Shown: positions 25,344 through 35,031, counted from the stretch's first letter. The stretch is DNA of 57,392 nucleotides from Litorimonas sp964511495 (GCA_964511495.1 CAZEFT010000017.1:1-57392); one strand, 5' to 3'. Translations and numbers: made by a program. Notes: a model not told the origin generated them from the sequence alone.

Positions 25344-25856
25344 TTAAGAATCACCAATCGTCGCAGGACCAAACTGATTGTCATGCGGATCAGACTTAAT
25401 CATGCCGTTAAAGATAAGAGCGATACCGTAAGAAACCGCTGCACCAATGGCAGCGAGGATAAAGATTCCTGACTTCGTTACGCCGCCGCCAGAAAATGCA
25501 ATGTCCATAATCGCGCCAAAATCTCCGGCCGCTTCTGCCTCTTCTAATGTAGCAGCAATTTCCGGATCAATAAACATAGGCTGTACGACCATGCTCAAAA
25601 TGACCACTGCAATAAGATAGGCAATGATTGGTATAACGCACATCCACCCCGATTTACCGGCATCGTGGTAACGTTTGATCCAAAGTGCAATCCAGCACCA
25701 TATGACAACCAAACCCAGAACACTGAGCATAGCGAGTGCCGGACTAATAGCGGGTAAAATTCCCAAAACGAAATTAACAATAACCAGTATCAGAACACCC
25801 TTCATAAACTCGGACGGTCCAATACGACCTGATGGTGAAAACAATAAACTTCCCAT
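25344..25856 (-). CDS. DUF805-family membrane protein
   Basis: This 170-residue inner-membrane protein shows the DUF805 hallmarks: LFSPSGRIGPSEF at the N-terminus, WIKRYHDAGKSGWM in the middle and SDPHDNQFGP at the C-terminus. Four membrane segments are visible. DUF805 proteins (YhaH/YhaI type) have no settled function. A second member lies 78 bases upstream on the same strand, so this is a tandem pair. A strong terminator follows. Confidence 0.85.
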   Translation of the reverse strand: MGSLLFSPSGRIGPSEFMKGVLILVIVNFVLGILPAISPALAMLSVLGLVVIWCWIALWIKRYHDAGKSGWMCVIPIIAYLIAVVILSMVVQPMFIDPEIAATLEEAEAAGDFGAIMDIAFSGGGVTKSGIFILAAIGAAVSYGIALIFNGMIKSDPHDNQFGPATIGDS

Positions 25857-25933
25857 GTAAACTCTCCCTTATTGTTGTTTTACGATAAGAGATTGTCAGA
25901 AATTCACAAAAAGGCAAGCAAAATCGGATAATT

Positions 25934-26440
25934 TTAGGATACAGGCTCACCATATTGGTTGGTCGAAGGGTCTGATTTAGCGAGGCCCAACCAAATGATG
26001 AAAGCGCCCCATAACGCGTAAAGACTATATTTGAGTGGCAAGGTGCCATCCTTTAATCGATCTTGATAAGCAGATTGAATGCGTTCAATTTCTACGGGGT
26101 CGATATCCTCTTTACGGTTATATTGTGCGAACTCTGAAAAATACTCAGCCCCACCAAAAGTCATCATCAGTACGATAGATAAAAGAACCGTCAACGCCAA
26201 AGTCCCTGTAATAAACCAAACGCTTTTTCCCATGTCGTGAAGACGTTTCCCGAAAATACTGAAGAGCATCTGAAAAACTAATACGATATAAATAAGGGAT
26301 AAAAAGAACCCTAAAAGTGTCGGTGCTGTTTTATCCAAAATGAACTGCATCGCGATAATAAAAACCGTAAAGCCGATAAAGCCAACCCAAAAATCACGAC
26401 GCCCCATACGCCCAACAGGAGATAAAAATAATTTGAACAT
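25934..26440 (-). CDS. DUF805-family membrane protein (second copy)
   Basis: This 168-residue membrane protein is a divergent paralogue of the gene downstream. It keeps LFLSPVGRMGRRDFWVG, FGKRLHDMGKSVWF and SDPSTNQYGEP, which mark DUF805. About four membrane helices are present, and a charged loop (about residues 95-135) is longer than in its neighbour. The function is unknown. Confidence 0.82.
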   Translation of the reverse strand: MFKLFLSPVGRMGRRDFWVGFIGFTVFIIAMQFILDKTAPTLLGFFLSLIYIVLVFQMLFSIFGKRLHDMGKSVWFITGTLALTVLLSIVLMMTFGGAEYFSEFAQYNRKEDIDPVEIERIQSAYQDRLKDGTLPLKYSLYALWGAFIIWLGLAKSDPSTNQYGEPVS

Positions 26441-26511
26441 GCCTATTCATTGACGCGTTGGCGTCGGAAAAACAAGAGCAAAACTGTCACGCTCAAGCCG
26501 TGATTTGCACC

Positions 26512-28341
26512 CTAATTCTCTTCTTCGTCATGCGAACTATAATGCGCATCTCCGCTTAGGGTTTCTTTCAATAAAGCCCGCCCTTCTCTGGCTTTTGAGA
26601 CCAAAGCATCCATATCGCCCCGCATTTCATAAGCCTCCATCGCGAGTTGGAAATCCATTTCAAGAAAAGTATCGGAGAGCTGCTCCGCTTTCTCTTCGGT
26701 AAATCCTAAATAGGTCAAAGCTTTTCGCCCCATGGCCAAGCCGCCTCGCACAGTTTCACGTTCCGCAAAATCAACATCTTCGGCGAGGAGGTCAAAAAGA
26801 TGATTCCGGTTTCGAGCGCGCGCGATGACTTTGGCGTGGGGGAAATGCTCCCGAATTTCGTGTACGGCTTTTGTTACCTTCTCCCGGTCATCCATGGCGA
26901 CGATGATGACTTTGGCTTCTTTCGCCCCCGCGGTATGGAGAAGGTCAACATCAGACGCATCGCCGTAATAAACGCGATGCCCGAATTGTTTCAGAAACTC
27001 GATGTGATCTCCGTCATTGTCAATAATCGTTGTGGCAATATTTTGTGTTTGCAAGAGACGACCCGCCAATTGCCCCACTCGGCCAAAGCCTAAGACCAGA
27101 ACATCATTATGCTCATTGACGGGAGCGTCACCCGTGATGGATTGCGTCGCAAAACGTGGGGCAATAACCTTATCATAAAACAGAATCAGAATGGGCGTGA
27201 GCGCCATGGAGAGCGCAATCACGGCAGTCAAAAGGGTGGACATTTCGCGAGAAATCGCACCTTCCGCGAGGGCGAACTGAAAAAGTACAAAACCGAATTC
27301 GCCCGCCTGACAAAGGAGTGCGGCAAAGAGAAGACGGCTTGATGTAACAAGTTTGAAGATTGCCCCGACAATGAACAGGACAATGAATTTCACGGCCATT
27401 AAGCCCGCCACTAAACAGAGGATTAGAACGGGTTCTTTCGCCAAAGTCACAAAATCCAGAGACATACCGACAGAGATAAAGAACAGTCCCAGTAAAAGGG
27501 CTTTAAAAGGTTCAATGTCGCGTTCTAATTGGTGCCGATATTCAGAGTCGGCCAAGACCACTCCGGCGATAAACGCTCCGAGCGCCGCCGATAAACCCAA
27601 CCAATTCATCAAAAGGGCAGAGCCCACGACTAAGAGCAACGCCATGGCGGTAAAAGTTTCGCGCACTTTACTGCGCGCAATGAGCCGGAAAACGGGACGC
27701 AATAATAAGCGACCCGCTAAAATCATACCGGCAAAAACGCCGAAAATACTGAGCGCCAATCCCACACCCTGTGGCCCATGATGGCCTTCACCATGTGCGT
27801 AATCCGTCACAGGTTCGAAGGGTGTAAATGTCGCTAAAATCGGCAAGACGGCGATCATGGCGATAACTATAACGTCTTGGAAAAGCAGAACTGAAAACCC
27901 TGATTGCCCTGCAGTCTCACCCATCATCCCTCTATCCTGCATGATTTGCAGGGCAATAGCGGTCGATGACAGAGCCAAAGCCATACCGATTACCAGAGCC
28001 TCGCCCATTGGACGGCCCATCGCCAAAGCAGCCCCCGCGATAAGCGCGGTTGAAATTCCGACCTGTAATCCGCCGAGACCCAATAAACGTCCGCGCATAT
28101 CCCAGAGGGCGCGCGGCTTTAATTCGAGCCCGATGAGAAACAACATCATGACAACGCCAAACTCACTGAAATGCAAAATCGTTTCGGGGTCTGTAATCGC
28201 GCCTAATACAAAAGGTCCGATAATCACACCCGCGATCAAATACCCAATAACGGAGCCTAGTCCTGATAATTTCGACAGCGGAACCAGAACACAAGCCGCA
28301 GAGAGAAACACAAATACAGAGAATAAAAGACTTCCATCCAC
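26512..28341 (-). CDS. CPA2-family cation:proton antiporter (KefB/KefC-like)
   Basis: This 609-residue protein has an N-terminal Na+/H+ exchanger-type membrane domain with about 12 helices (residues 1-385) and a cytoplasmic TrkA-N/RCK domain (about 408-530, beginning VLVLGFGRVGQLAGRLL). The conserved GLELKP and GAFIAGVVLADSEYRHQLERD segments match the KefB/KefC type, which exchanges K+ for protons and is gated through its nucleotide-binding domain. A KefF/KefG ancillary gene is not adjacent, so glutathione-type control is uncertain. The GTG start lies just after the Atp12 gene stop, suggesting cotranscription. Confidence 0.88.
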   Translation of the reverse strand: MDGSLLFSVFVFLSAACVLVPLSKLSGLGSVIGYLIAGVIIGPFVLGAITDPETILHFSEFGVVMMLFLIGLELKPRALWDMRGRLLGLGGLQVGISTALIAGAALAMGRPMGEALVIGMALALSSTAIALQIMQDRGMMGETAGQSGFSVLLFQDVIVIAMIAVLPILATFTPFEPVTDYAHGEGHHGPQGVGLALSIFGVFAGMILAGRLLLRPVFRLIARSKVRETFTAMALLLVVGSALLMNWLGLSAALGAFIAGVVLADSEYRHQLERDIEPFKALLLGLFFISVGMSLDFVTLAKEPVLILCLVAGLMAVKFIVLFIVGAIFKLVTSSRLLFAALLCQAGEFGFVLFQFALAEGAISREMSTLLTAVIALSMALTPILILFYDKVIAPRFATQSITGDAPVNEHNDVLVLGFGRVGQLAGRLLQTQNIATTIIDNDGDHIEFLKQFGHRVYYGDASDVDLLHTAGAKEAKVIIVAMDDREKVTKAVHEIREHFPHAKVIARARNRNHLFDLLAEDVDFAERETVRGGLAMGRKALTYLGFTEEKAEQLSDTFLEMDFQLAMEAYEMRGDMDALVSKAREGRALLKETLSGDAHYSSHDEEEN

Positions 28342-28343
28342 GA

Positions 28344-29045
28344 CTAAATCATCTCCAATATCGTTCCAAGGGTTTCAGTCTCAGCTTTTAAAGCCGCTGA
28401 TATGTCTGCCGTCTCTTCATCTTCGCCCCATAATTCTATCTGATAAAGAGCATCCAAACGGGAAAGGTCAAACGCGTCCCCGGCGCTCAAAACCCTTTCC
28501 ATAACCGCCATCGCCAAAATCACCGATCCGAAAACAGCGACGAAATGAACGAATAAAGTCAGCCGAATATCATCAAATGGCTGAGCATAAGCTTCAACGG
28601 CTTTCAGCGTGTCATCCGGAGGCGTTATAGCTTTGAGAGATTGGGTCACTTGCAAGTTCACACCAAACTCTTTGGCCCATATAATCCATTTATCCCAAGC
28701 CTCGTTTTGACGTTCAACCAAAAGACGCGGTTGCGGCGCACGATAACACAGCAAATCTGTCTGTGCATAACGGCGCACCTCTTTTATTAATTCAGGGCGG
28801 TTACCCGGTGTTTGCTCCACGGCGACATTACAAAGTCGCGTGATGGGCATGGACGGTGGATGAATATTCTCCTCTTGGGCTTCCCATTCAGCGGCCACGG
28901 CTTTGGCCAATTGTTCACTCGGTAAAACCAATTTGATTTTACCCGGCGTTTTCAGAGTGAAGCCATCCAGTTTCACAAGAAATCCGGCCTCACCCTTTTC
29001 GGTAGAGACAGTTTTATAGAAGCGTTTATCAGCCTTCTTCGCCAT
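28344..29045 (-). CDS. ATP12-family F1-ATPase assembly chaperone
   Basis: This 233-residue protein matches the ATP12 family, which in mitochondria and alphaproteobacteria binds the alpha subunit of F1-ATPase during assembly. Recognisable parts are the beta-rich N-terminus (GFLVKLDGFTLKTPGK), the LAKAVAAEWEAQ segment and MPITRLCNVAVE. Also present are YAQTDLLCYRAPQP and the C-terminal acidic ELWGEDEETADISAAL. All are in the normal order and length. Its stop meets the start of the TPR-oxygenase gene by a single shared base. Its presence supports an alphaproteobacterial host. Confidence 0.92.
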   Translation of the reverse strand: MAKKADKRFYKTVSTEKGEAGFLVKLDGFTLKTPGKIKLVLPSEQLAKAVAAEWEAQEENIHPPSMPITRLCNVAVEQTPGNRPELIKEVRRYAQTDLLCYRAPQPRLLVERQNEAWDKWIIWAKEFGVNLQVTQSLKAITPPDDTLKAVEAYAQPFDDIRLTLFVHFVAVFGSVILAMAVMERVLSAGDAFDLSRLDALYQIELWGEDEETADISAALKAETETLGTILEMI

Positions 29046-30730
29046 TAAGCTGGAACCACATCGAAGGGCAAAGTCAGGCGCTTTTCATCGCCTGTAATCG
29101 GGACTGTCCCGTGCCACATATAGGACGGAAAAAGAACCAATCTGCCTTTTTTAGGCGCTATAAAATGTTCTGCGTCCAGACCATCAGCCGAAAAGGGCGG
29201 TTCACCAAATTTAATCCACCCGGCTCTATCTTCTGCCGCTTCAATGCCTTTTGGAACATCTACATAAAAAGCCGAACTGATCCAACCACGGGGATGAACA
29301 TGATTGACGTGATGACCGCCTTTTTCCAGATAAACGGACCATGCCCCCGATAAGGCAAATCGGCCTGAATTCCGCGCGCTTAACGGATGGTCGGCCTTTG
29401 TTCCCAAAGACGCCATATAAGATTTGATCGGCGCATTCAAAGCTTTGAAAAAAGTTTGAATGACTGTGTTCTCCACGAACCGCAGATCATAAGTCGATTG
29501 CGTGCCGCCACGGGGAGATTGCCCCAAAGGGTGGTATTGTGTGGTGTGCGTCTCTTCCAAGGCGTGTTTCAAATCTGCCATAAACTCATCCATTGAGTCA
29601 TAAGCCGCAGGCACCTCTATATCATAGGCGCACACATGATCTTCATAATTAAATAAATGCTGATAAGGTTGGTCGAGGGCGCGCAAAGCCGAAGCCTCCA
29701 TCGCAATCCAATATTGATTTTTGGGATCAAGCTTCTGAGCCATTTTACAGGCTTTCAATGCAAGCTCTGCTCTGCCCGTCATTAGGGCCGCCCTCGCATG
29801 CGGAGAAATATGTCGCAAATTACCAGGCTGCAGACGAAGAGCAGCCTCGGTTTCGGCAAAAGCCGCTTCGCCTTCGCCCCTCTCTATAAAGACTTCGGCG
29901 CGAGCGCTGTGAATTTCGGGGTGCGCTCCGAATTGCTCTTCACAACGTTTCAGCAAGGTCATCGCCTTGTCATTCTCACCAATTTGCCTGAAAATTTTAG
30001 CTGACAAGATGACCAATATTCCGGCCTTCGGGTTAGAGGCCAGAACCTGTTCGAGAAATGCCGTGACGCCTTCTGCACCGTCTTTTAGCCAATAAAGTTG
30101 GGCCAGACTTTCAAAAGCGGGTGACAGATTAGGCTCGTAAGACATGGCGTGTTGAAAGGCGCGTTTGGCCTCTTCAAACCGATTAGCAGCCGTCAAAATA
30201 TGACCGATTGTCAAAGACATATCTGCCGTTTGCTGAATATGCGATAAGAGGTCTAAGGCTTTTTCCGTTTGATTGGCTTCCTGCAAAGCGATGAGCAGGC
30301 CGCGCAAGAGCCCCTGATGGCCTTTGTGACTGACCAAAGCATTTTGGTAAACATCAATGGCATCAATCGGGTCATGTCGACGAAGGAGCAGTGCTCCCAA
30401 ATTTTGTGAAGCATTCAAATAATTCGGGGCGGCCTTTAGGCTTTTCTTATAGGCCCGTATGGCTTGGACTTCATTTCCCAAATCCGATTCAATATTGCCC
30501 AGACTATTCAAACATTCAGAATCGTTCGGAGAGAGTTTCAAGGCCTTTTTAATTGACGCCAGTGCCTCTTTGAAATGACCTTGCGCTCTGTAGACGAGCG
30601 CGCGGAGCTGATGTGCTTTATAGGCGCGCTTATCGATCTTCAGTACAGCGGCGCAAAGCGTTTCAGCCCGCGCAAAGTCTTTTTCTTGATAGGCCTGAAA
30701 GGCCGCTTGCAGATCCCGTGCGGTGGTCAT
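29045..30730 (-). CDS. TPR protein with C-terminal 2OG-Fe(II) oxygenase-like domain
   Basis: From the ATG at 30730, which overlaps the pseudouridine synthase stop (ATGA), the protein has 561 residues. Residues from about 5 to 340 are tandem tetratricopeptide repeats (for example YKAHQLRALVYRAQGHFKEA, SECLNSLGNIESDLGNEVQA). The last 130 residues resemble a putative 2-oxoglutarate/iron oxygenase, with HHVNHVHPRGWISSAFYVDV supplying candidate metal ligands and GRLVLFPSYMWHGTVP near the end. Such TPR-oxygenase proteins occur in aquatic alphaproteobacteria. The substrate is unknown. It may hydroxylate a protein held by the TPRs, but that is inference. Confidence 0.8.
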   Translation of the reverse strand: MTTARDLQAAFQAYQEKDFARAETLCAAVLKIDKRAYKAHQLRALVYRAQGHFKEALASIKKALKLSPNDSECLNSLGNIESDLGNEVQAIRAYKKSLKAAPNYLNASQNLGALLLRRHDPIDAIDVYQNALVSHKGHQGLLRGLLIALQEANQTEKALDLLSHIQQTADMSLTIGHILTAANRFEEAKRAFQHAMSYEPNLSPAFESLAQLYWLKDGAEGVTAFLEQVLASNPKAGILVILSAKIFRQIGENDKAMTLLKRCEEQFGAHPEIHSARAEVFIERGEGEAAFAETEAALRLQPGNLRHISPHARAALMTGRAELALKACKMAQKLDPKNQYWIAMEASALRALDQPYQHLFNYEDHVCAYDIEVPAAYDSMDEFMADLKHALEETHTTQYHPLGQSPRGGTQSTYDLRFVENTVIQTFFKALNAPIKSYMASLGTKADHPLSARNSGRFALSGAWSVYLEKGGHHVNHVHPRGWISSAFYVDVPKGIEAAEDRAGWIKFGEPPFSADGLDAEHFIAPKKGRLVLFPSYMWHGTVPITGDEKRLTLPFDVVPA

Positions 30731-31719
30731 GTCCGCAATCCTTCCCAATCCACCTCATCATTGGACGGGTTAAACGCCATCAGCGCGAACGCATTTTCAA
30801 TATGCGGTGGAAGCGGGGCTGTGAAGGTCAAATGCGGTTGTCCCTCCCTCGGCAAAGATAAATGTCGGGCATGAAGGTGAAGTTGATTTTCCAAGCCGCC
30901 GGGCATAGGTCTGTCCGTCATATATTTTGGATCGCCCGCAATCGGAGCGCCGAGTAATTGCATATGCAGACGTAATTGATGCGTACGTCCAGTCAGAGGC
31001 ATCATAATCACCCAGGCTGCTTTTTGTCCGGCATTGGCCTGCACTTGATAGAGCGTTTTCGCATGTTTGGCATTCGGCGCTCCATGACGCACTGGCTCCA
31101 TAACCTCTTTGCCCTCATGTATATTCCCGAAACGATTATCCAACCGGCCCTTGGCCATATAGCCTTTAATCTCGCCTGATTTCGGGTGCGGCACACCATT
31201 GGTAATACCCCAATAGATCTTTTCGGCTCGGCGACTTTGAAATGCGCGCCCTGCCCATTTTGCACTTTTGGCGGATTTTGCGATTAGCAAAACGCCCGAC
31301 GTATCTCGATCAAGACGATGGACCAAACGGCAACCCTCACCCAAGGCTGACAACATACCATCAATATGGCGCGTTGTTTTAGACCCACCCTGCACGGCCA
31401 ATCCTGCAGGTTTATTCAAAGCGATGAGGTCATTATCTTCGTAAATGACGAGCCCCTGCATAAACGCTTTGTCTTTCTCATTGATTGTCGGTTTAGATTT
31501 GGTCTCTGTGGGATCTGGCAAAGGCGGAATCCTTACGGATTGTCCGGCCTCCAATCGATAATTACCTTTGGCCCTCTTGCCATCCACGCGTAATTGACCC
31601 GTCCTCAGCAGCTTCTCCACCCGTCCATGCGGGATATGCGGGAAAAGCCTTTTGAACCATCGATCTAAACGTTGACCCGCATCCGTTTCGGGGACGTCTA
31701 ATATTTGGACGCCACTCAT
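30727..31719 (-). CDS. rluC: RluC/RluD-type 23S rRNA pseudouridine synthase
   Basis: From the ATG at 31719, which overlaps the crcB stop, the product has 330 residues. It begins with an S4 RNA-binding domain (about residues 12-60: RLDRWFKRLFPHIPHGRVEK) followed by the RsuA/RluA-type catalytic domain. The catalytic Asp is in LVHRLDRDTSGVLL, and GRTHQLRLHMQLLGAPIAGD is the conserved C-terminal motif. The N-terminal S4 domain and length fit the RluC group (positions 955/2504/2580 in E. coli numbering). RluD cannot be excluded from sequence alone. Confidence 0.87.
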   Translation of the reverse strand: MSGVQILDVPETDAGQRLDRWFKRLFPHIPHGRVEKLLRTGQLRVDGKRAKGNYRLEAGQSVRIPPLPDPTETKSKPTINEKDKAFMQGLVIYEDNDLIALNKPAGLAVQGGSKTTRHIDGMLSALGEGCRLVHRLDRDTSGVLLIAKSAKSAKWAGRAFQSRRAEKIYWGITNGVPHPKSGEIKGYMAKGRLDNRFGNIHEGKEVMEPVRHGAPNAKHAKTLYQVQANAGQKAAWVIMMPLTGRTHQLRLHMQLLGAPIAGDPKYMTDRPMPGGLENQLHLHARHLSLPREGQPHLTFTAPLPPHIENAFALMAFNPSNDEVDWEGLRT

Positions 31720-32120
31720 GAGGACACCATAAAACGAGAGAGCCAAAGGCCCAAGGCCAAGGCTGCGAGAGATAAAATAAATGAGGCGCTTACATAGCCT
31801 AATAATGCGCTATATTGCTTTTTTTCGAGCATTAAAAAACTTTCCAGAGAAAACGCACTAAAGGTCGTAAAGCCGCCTAACACGCCGACACCAAGGAAGA
31901 GACGCAGGGTCTGTCCGCTCTCTGCGCCTTTATGCGCAAGCCATCCCACAAGCAAGCCCATCAGAGCACTCCCTATGATATTAGCGCTGAGTGTACCCAT
32001 AGGAAAACCCGGGCCAAATTGGCGTAAAGTCAAACCGGATAATAAATGGCGGGCACTGGCCCCTAAAGCCCCGCCAAACGCCACCCATAATAAGTTTGAC
32101 CCCCAGAATAATCCCGACAT
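31716..32120 (-). CDS. crcB: Fluoride ion transporter CrcB
   Basis: CrcB (Fluc) forms dimeric fluoride channels that export fluoride. The product (134 residues from ATG 32120, preceded by GGAG, or 138 from ATG 32132) has four membrane helices. Signature parts are VAFGGALGASARHLLSG, GTLSANIIGSALMGLLVG and VGVLGGFTTFSAFSLE with the pore-lining Phe and Thr/Ser residues. It overlaps the next gene by four bases. I looked for a fluoride riboswitch upstream and found no convincing one. Confidence 0.9.
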   Translation of the reverse strand: MSGLFWGSNLLWVAFGGALGASARHLLSGLTLRQFGPGFPMGTLSANIIGSALMGLLVGWLAHKGAESGQTLRLFLGVGVLGGFTTFSAFSLESFLMLEKKQYSALLGYVSASFILSLAALALGLWLSRFMVSS

Positions 32121-32259
32121 AGGTGGCTCCATCGCTCTGCCCGTCCGTCTAACTTTCGGCGGTCTCCACTCATGCGAGTGATAGAACAGTCACGGCATCA
32201 GGGCTAATAAAAAACATGACTATACGGGGCGGGTTTGCTGCCTGTTCTCGGAAGGCATT

Positions 32260-33552
32260 TTATTTCGGCGGGTTTTGTAACGTTTCCCGTAAAGCCTGCC
32301 ATCCCTGTAAACGAGAACGTATGGTGCCTTCCGCACCCTCGCCTTTAGGCGCGTAGAAATTAAGACGCGCCATGCCGTCGGGGAAATAATCCTGTCCTGA
32401 AAACCCATCAGGCGTGTCAGGGTCATATTGATACCCCGCACCATAGCCCAAATCTTTCATCAAATTGGTTGGCGCGTTCAGAATATGGGCTGGCGGCGCG
32501 AGTGACCCTGTTTCTTGAGCCGCAGCCTGTGCCGACTTAAAAGCGGTGTAAACGGCATTGGATTTCGGCGCACAGGCCAGATGCACCGCCGTCTGGGCCA
32601 GTGCTAATTCACCTTCCGGCGTACCAAGCAATTGATAGGCCGATAGCGACGCCATTGACGCCGTAAGCGCGGTAGGGTCAGCGAGCCCAATATCTTCGCT
32701 CGCCATGCGCACGAGACGCCGCGCGATATAAATCGGGTCTTCTCCACCATTCAGCATTCGCGCGAGCCAATAAAGCGTGGCATCTGGGTCTGAACCGCGA
32801 ATAGATTTATGGAGCGCCGAAATCAGATTATAATGCTGCTCACCCGATTTATCATAATGCGCCCGTCGTTTCTGTAGAATTTTCGCCACTTCATCGGGGC
32901 CAAATGTCATTTGCGACCCATCGGCATAATTCAACAGGATTTCCGCCAAGCTCAATGCGTAACGTCCATCACCATCGGCCATGGCGATAAGCGTCTCTCG
33001 CCCCTCTTTATTCACAGGTAGCGTCGCCCCGATATGGGCTTCGGCGCGGTTCAAAAGCCCCGCAATCGCTGCAGAGTCCAAGCGGTTTAAAACATAGACC
33101 TGCGTTCGGGACAGCAAAGCGCTGTTAAGTTCAAAACTCGGATTTTCCGTTGTAGCGCCAATTAAGGTGATTGTGCCATTTTCAACATAGGGCAAGAACC
33201 CATCCTGTTGGGATTTATTGAAACGATGAATCTCGTCAACAAATAATAATGTTCCACGCCCTGTGCTGCGTCGAGCTTTCGCCGTTTCAAATACTTTGCG
33301 TAAATCCGCCACACCTGAAAAAACGGCAGAGAGTTGGACAAATTCCATATCAGCATGGTCGGCGAGGATACGGGCCAATGTCGTCTTTCCAACGCCCGGA
33401 GGGCCCCATAATATCAAAGAGCTCAGCCGCCCCGTATTAAGCATGCGATGCAAAGGGGCACCTTCTGCCAAGAGATGGTCTTGACCGATGACGTCTTCAA
33501 TGCGTGTCGGACGCAGATCATCCGCCAGAGGACGCGGAGCGTTCTGTTCCAA
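32260..33552 (-). CDS. rarA: Replication-associated recombination protein A (AAA+ ATPase)
   Basis: RarA (MgsA/WRNIP1) acts at stalled replication forks. The 430-residue protein has Walker A GPPGVGKTT, Walker B LLFVDEIHRF, sensor 1 GATTENPSFE, and the C-terminal tetramerisation region with LMKDLGYGAGYQYDPD. The start is a problem. The first usable codon is TTG at 33552, but residues matching the family N-terminus (KLISDLFSAAGLEQNAP) continue upstream in frame to the DegP-like gene stop, with no ATG or GTG. A non-standard start such as CTG or ATT may be used. Confidence 0.92.
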   Translation of the reverse strand: MEQNAPRPLADDLRPTRIEDVIGQDHLLAEGAPLHRMLNTGRLSSLILWGPPGVGKTTLARILADHADMEFVQLSAVFSGVADLRKVFETAKARRSTGRGTLLFVDEIHRFNKSQQDGFLPYVENGTITLIGATTENPSFELNSALLSRTQVYVLNRLDSAAIAGLLNRAEAHIGATLPVNKEGRETLIAMADGDGRYALSLAEILLNYADGSQMTFGPDEVAKILQKRRAHYDKSGEQHYNLISALHKSIRGSDPDATLYWLARMLNGGEDPIYIARRLVRMASEDIGLADPTALTASMASLSAYQLLGTPEGELALAQTAVHLACAPKSNAVYTAFKSAQAAAQETGSLAPPAHILNAPTNLMKDLGYGAGYQYDPDTPDGFSGQDYFPDGMARLNFYAPKGEGAEGTIRSRLQGWQALRETLQNPPK

Positions 33553-33594
33553 TCCGGCGGCTGAGAAAAGGTCTGAAATCAGCTTGCTCGTCTT

Positions 33595-35031
33595 CTATTC
33601 GGTGCGCGGCAAATAACGCGTGGGCAAAACCCCGATACGACCATTTCGGTCAATGGAAATTTTCCACCCTTCTTCAACATCAATCGTGGCCAGAAGGTTT
33701 TCCAATTGTCGTGTCGTCGTAATCGGGTCTCCGTTTAATTCGGTGAGAAAATCACCGGGGCGAAAGCGATTATAATTGGCCGCACTGCGACGTTCGACCT
33801 TTAGCACCATCACGCCTTTTAGGTAGGGGTCAAACCCTAACTCTTCACCCAAAGCCGGGCTCATATTCACGACGGTCAAACCGTCAAAGGGGTGATAGCC
33901 GTCAAGCTTGCGCTCATCTCTCTTGGGGCTTTCCTGTGGAATATCGGTTTTGACGCGCAAGCTGCGCTCCCGACCGTCTCGGAAATAAACAACATTAGCT
34001 GTGTCACCTTTGCGGAGCGTGGCAAGCTTAAAGCGCAAACCGCTATCATCATTAATCGCTGTTCCATCTACGGATAAAATGACGTCACCTTTTTCCAAAC
34101 CGGCCCGATCCGCGGGGCCTTTGGGAAGTATCTCATTGATGACCGTGCCTTTGGACCGATCAAGCCCTAAAGCTGCCGCCATTGTCGCATCTACCGCATT
34201 AGTTCGCGCGCCAATCCAAGGCCGCACGATACGTCCTTCTGTTAAGGCGCTATCAACAGCTCGACTGACCAATTCCGAAGGGATGGCAAAACCGATACCG
34301 TTGGAGCCACCTGAGCGGGAAAAAATGGCCGTATTCACACCCACTAATTCACCGGAGAGATCGACTAAAGCGCCCCCTGAATTACCCGGATTCACCGCCG
34401 CATCGGTTTGAATGAATGAGGAAACATCCGTCACATTCGTGCGGCCTAAAGCAGAGACAATACCGCTTGTTACAGTCTGACCCACTCCGAAAGGGTTACC
34501 GATGGCCAAAACGATATCGCCAATCTCAAGATTGTCACCTTCGCTTTGAATAGCGAGGGCGGGTAGCCGCTCACCCTTTGTATCAATACGCAAAACAGCG
34601 ACATCAATTTCTTCATCTTGAGCAATAATCTCTGCCGGGAATTCGCGGCGGTCATTTAACACAACCCGTAACTCATCCGCCCCTTTCACCACGTGAGCAT
34701 TGGTCACGATGATGCCATTGGAGCGGACAATCACGCCTGAGCCAAGAGAGTTCTCTACTCGTTCTTGTGGGGCGCGGCGCATACCGAACATAAAATCAAA
34801 AAAATCGGACCGGCCGCGCGCTTGGACTGTGCGGGACGTGTATACATTCACCACAGCCGGCGCGGTTTGTTTCACAACCGGAGCATAAGAGAGCTGCACT
34901 TGCGCTTCTGAGGTCGGCACAACCCTGTCCGGCATATCGACCGGAAACTGTGCTTGAGCAACAGGTGCGGCAAATGTCGCCCCTGCTCCTACGAAAAGAC
35001 CGCCTAAAAGAGAAAGAAGTGGATGTTTCAT
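33595..35031 (-). CDS. DegP/DegQ-type periplasmic serine protease
   Basis: Do-family proteases degrade or refold misfolded envelope proteins. From ATG 35031 the product has 478 residues with a signal peptide (about 1-28). The trypsin-like domain has the catalytic triad H113 (VTNAHVV), D143 (EEIDVAVL) and S218 (NPGNSGGAL). Two PDZ domains follow: the first at about 275-365 (GTVINEILPKGPADRAGLEKGDVILSVDG, shown in part) and the second at about 385-475. The Arg-rich loop FFDFMFGMRRAPQE near residue 80 is the usual LA-loop site. A TTG-independent longer reading to 35073 adds no signal-peptide-like residues. The gene lies between rarA and the M56 locus. Confidence 0.92.
   Translation of the reverse strand: MKHPLLSLLGGLFVGAGATFAAPVAQAQFPVDMPDRVVPTSEAQVQLSYAPVVKQTAPAVVNVYTSRTVQARGRSDFFDFMFGMRRAPQERVENSLGSGVIVRSNGIIVTNAHVVKGADELRVVLNDRREFPAEIIAQDEEIDVAVLRIDTKGERLPALAIQSEGDNLEIGDIVLAIGNPFGVGQTVTSGIVSALGRTNVTDVSSFIQTDAAVNPGNSGGALVDLSGELVGVNTAIFSRSGGSNGIGFAIPSELVSRAVDSALTEGRIVRPWIGARTNAVDATMAAALGLDRSKGTVINEILPKGPADRAGLEKGDVILSVDGTAINDDSGLRFKLATLRKGDTANVVYFRDGRERSLRVKTDIPQESPKRDERKLDGYHPFDGLTVVNMSPALGEELGFDPYLKGVMVLKVERRSAANYNRFRPGDFLTELNGDPITTTRQLENLLATIDVEEGWKISIDRNGRIGVLPTRYLPRTE

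Noticed and set aside
32121..32259. Possible fluoride riboswitch upstream of crcB.
   Set aside because: Only a CTGATG-like fragment was found. The surrounding conserved pattern and pseudoknot pairing could not be identified.
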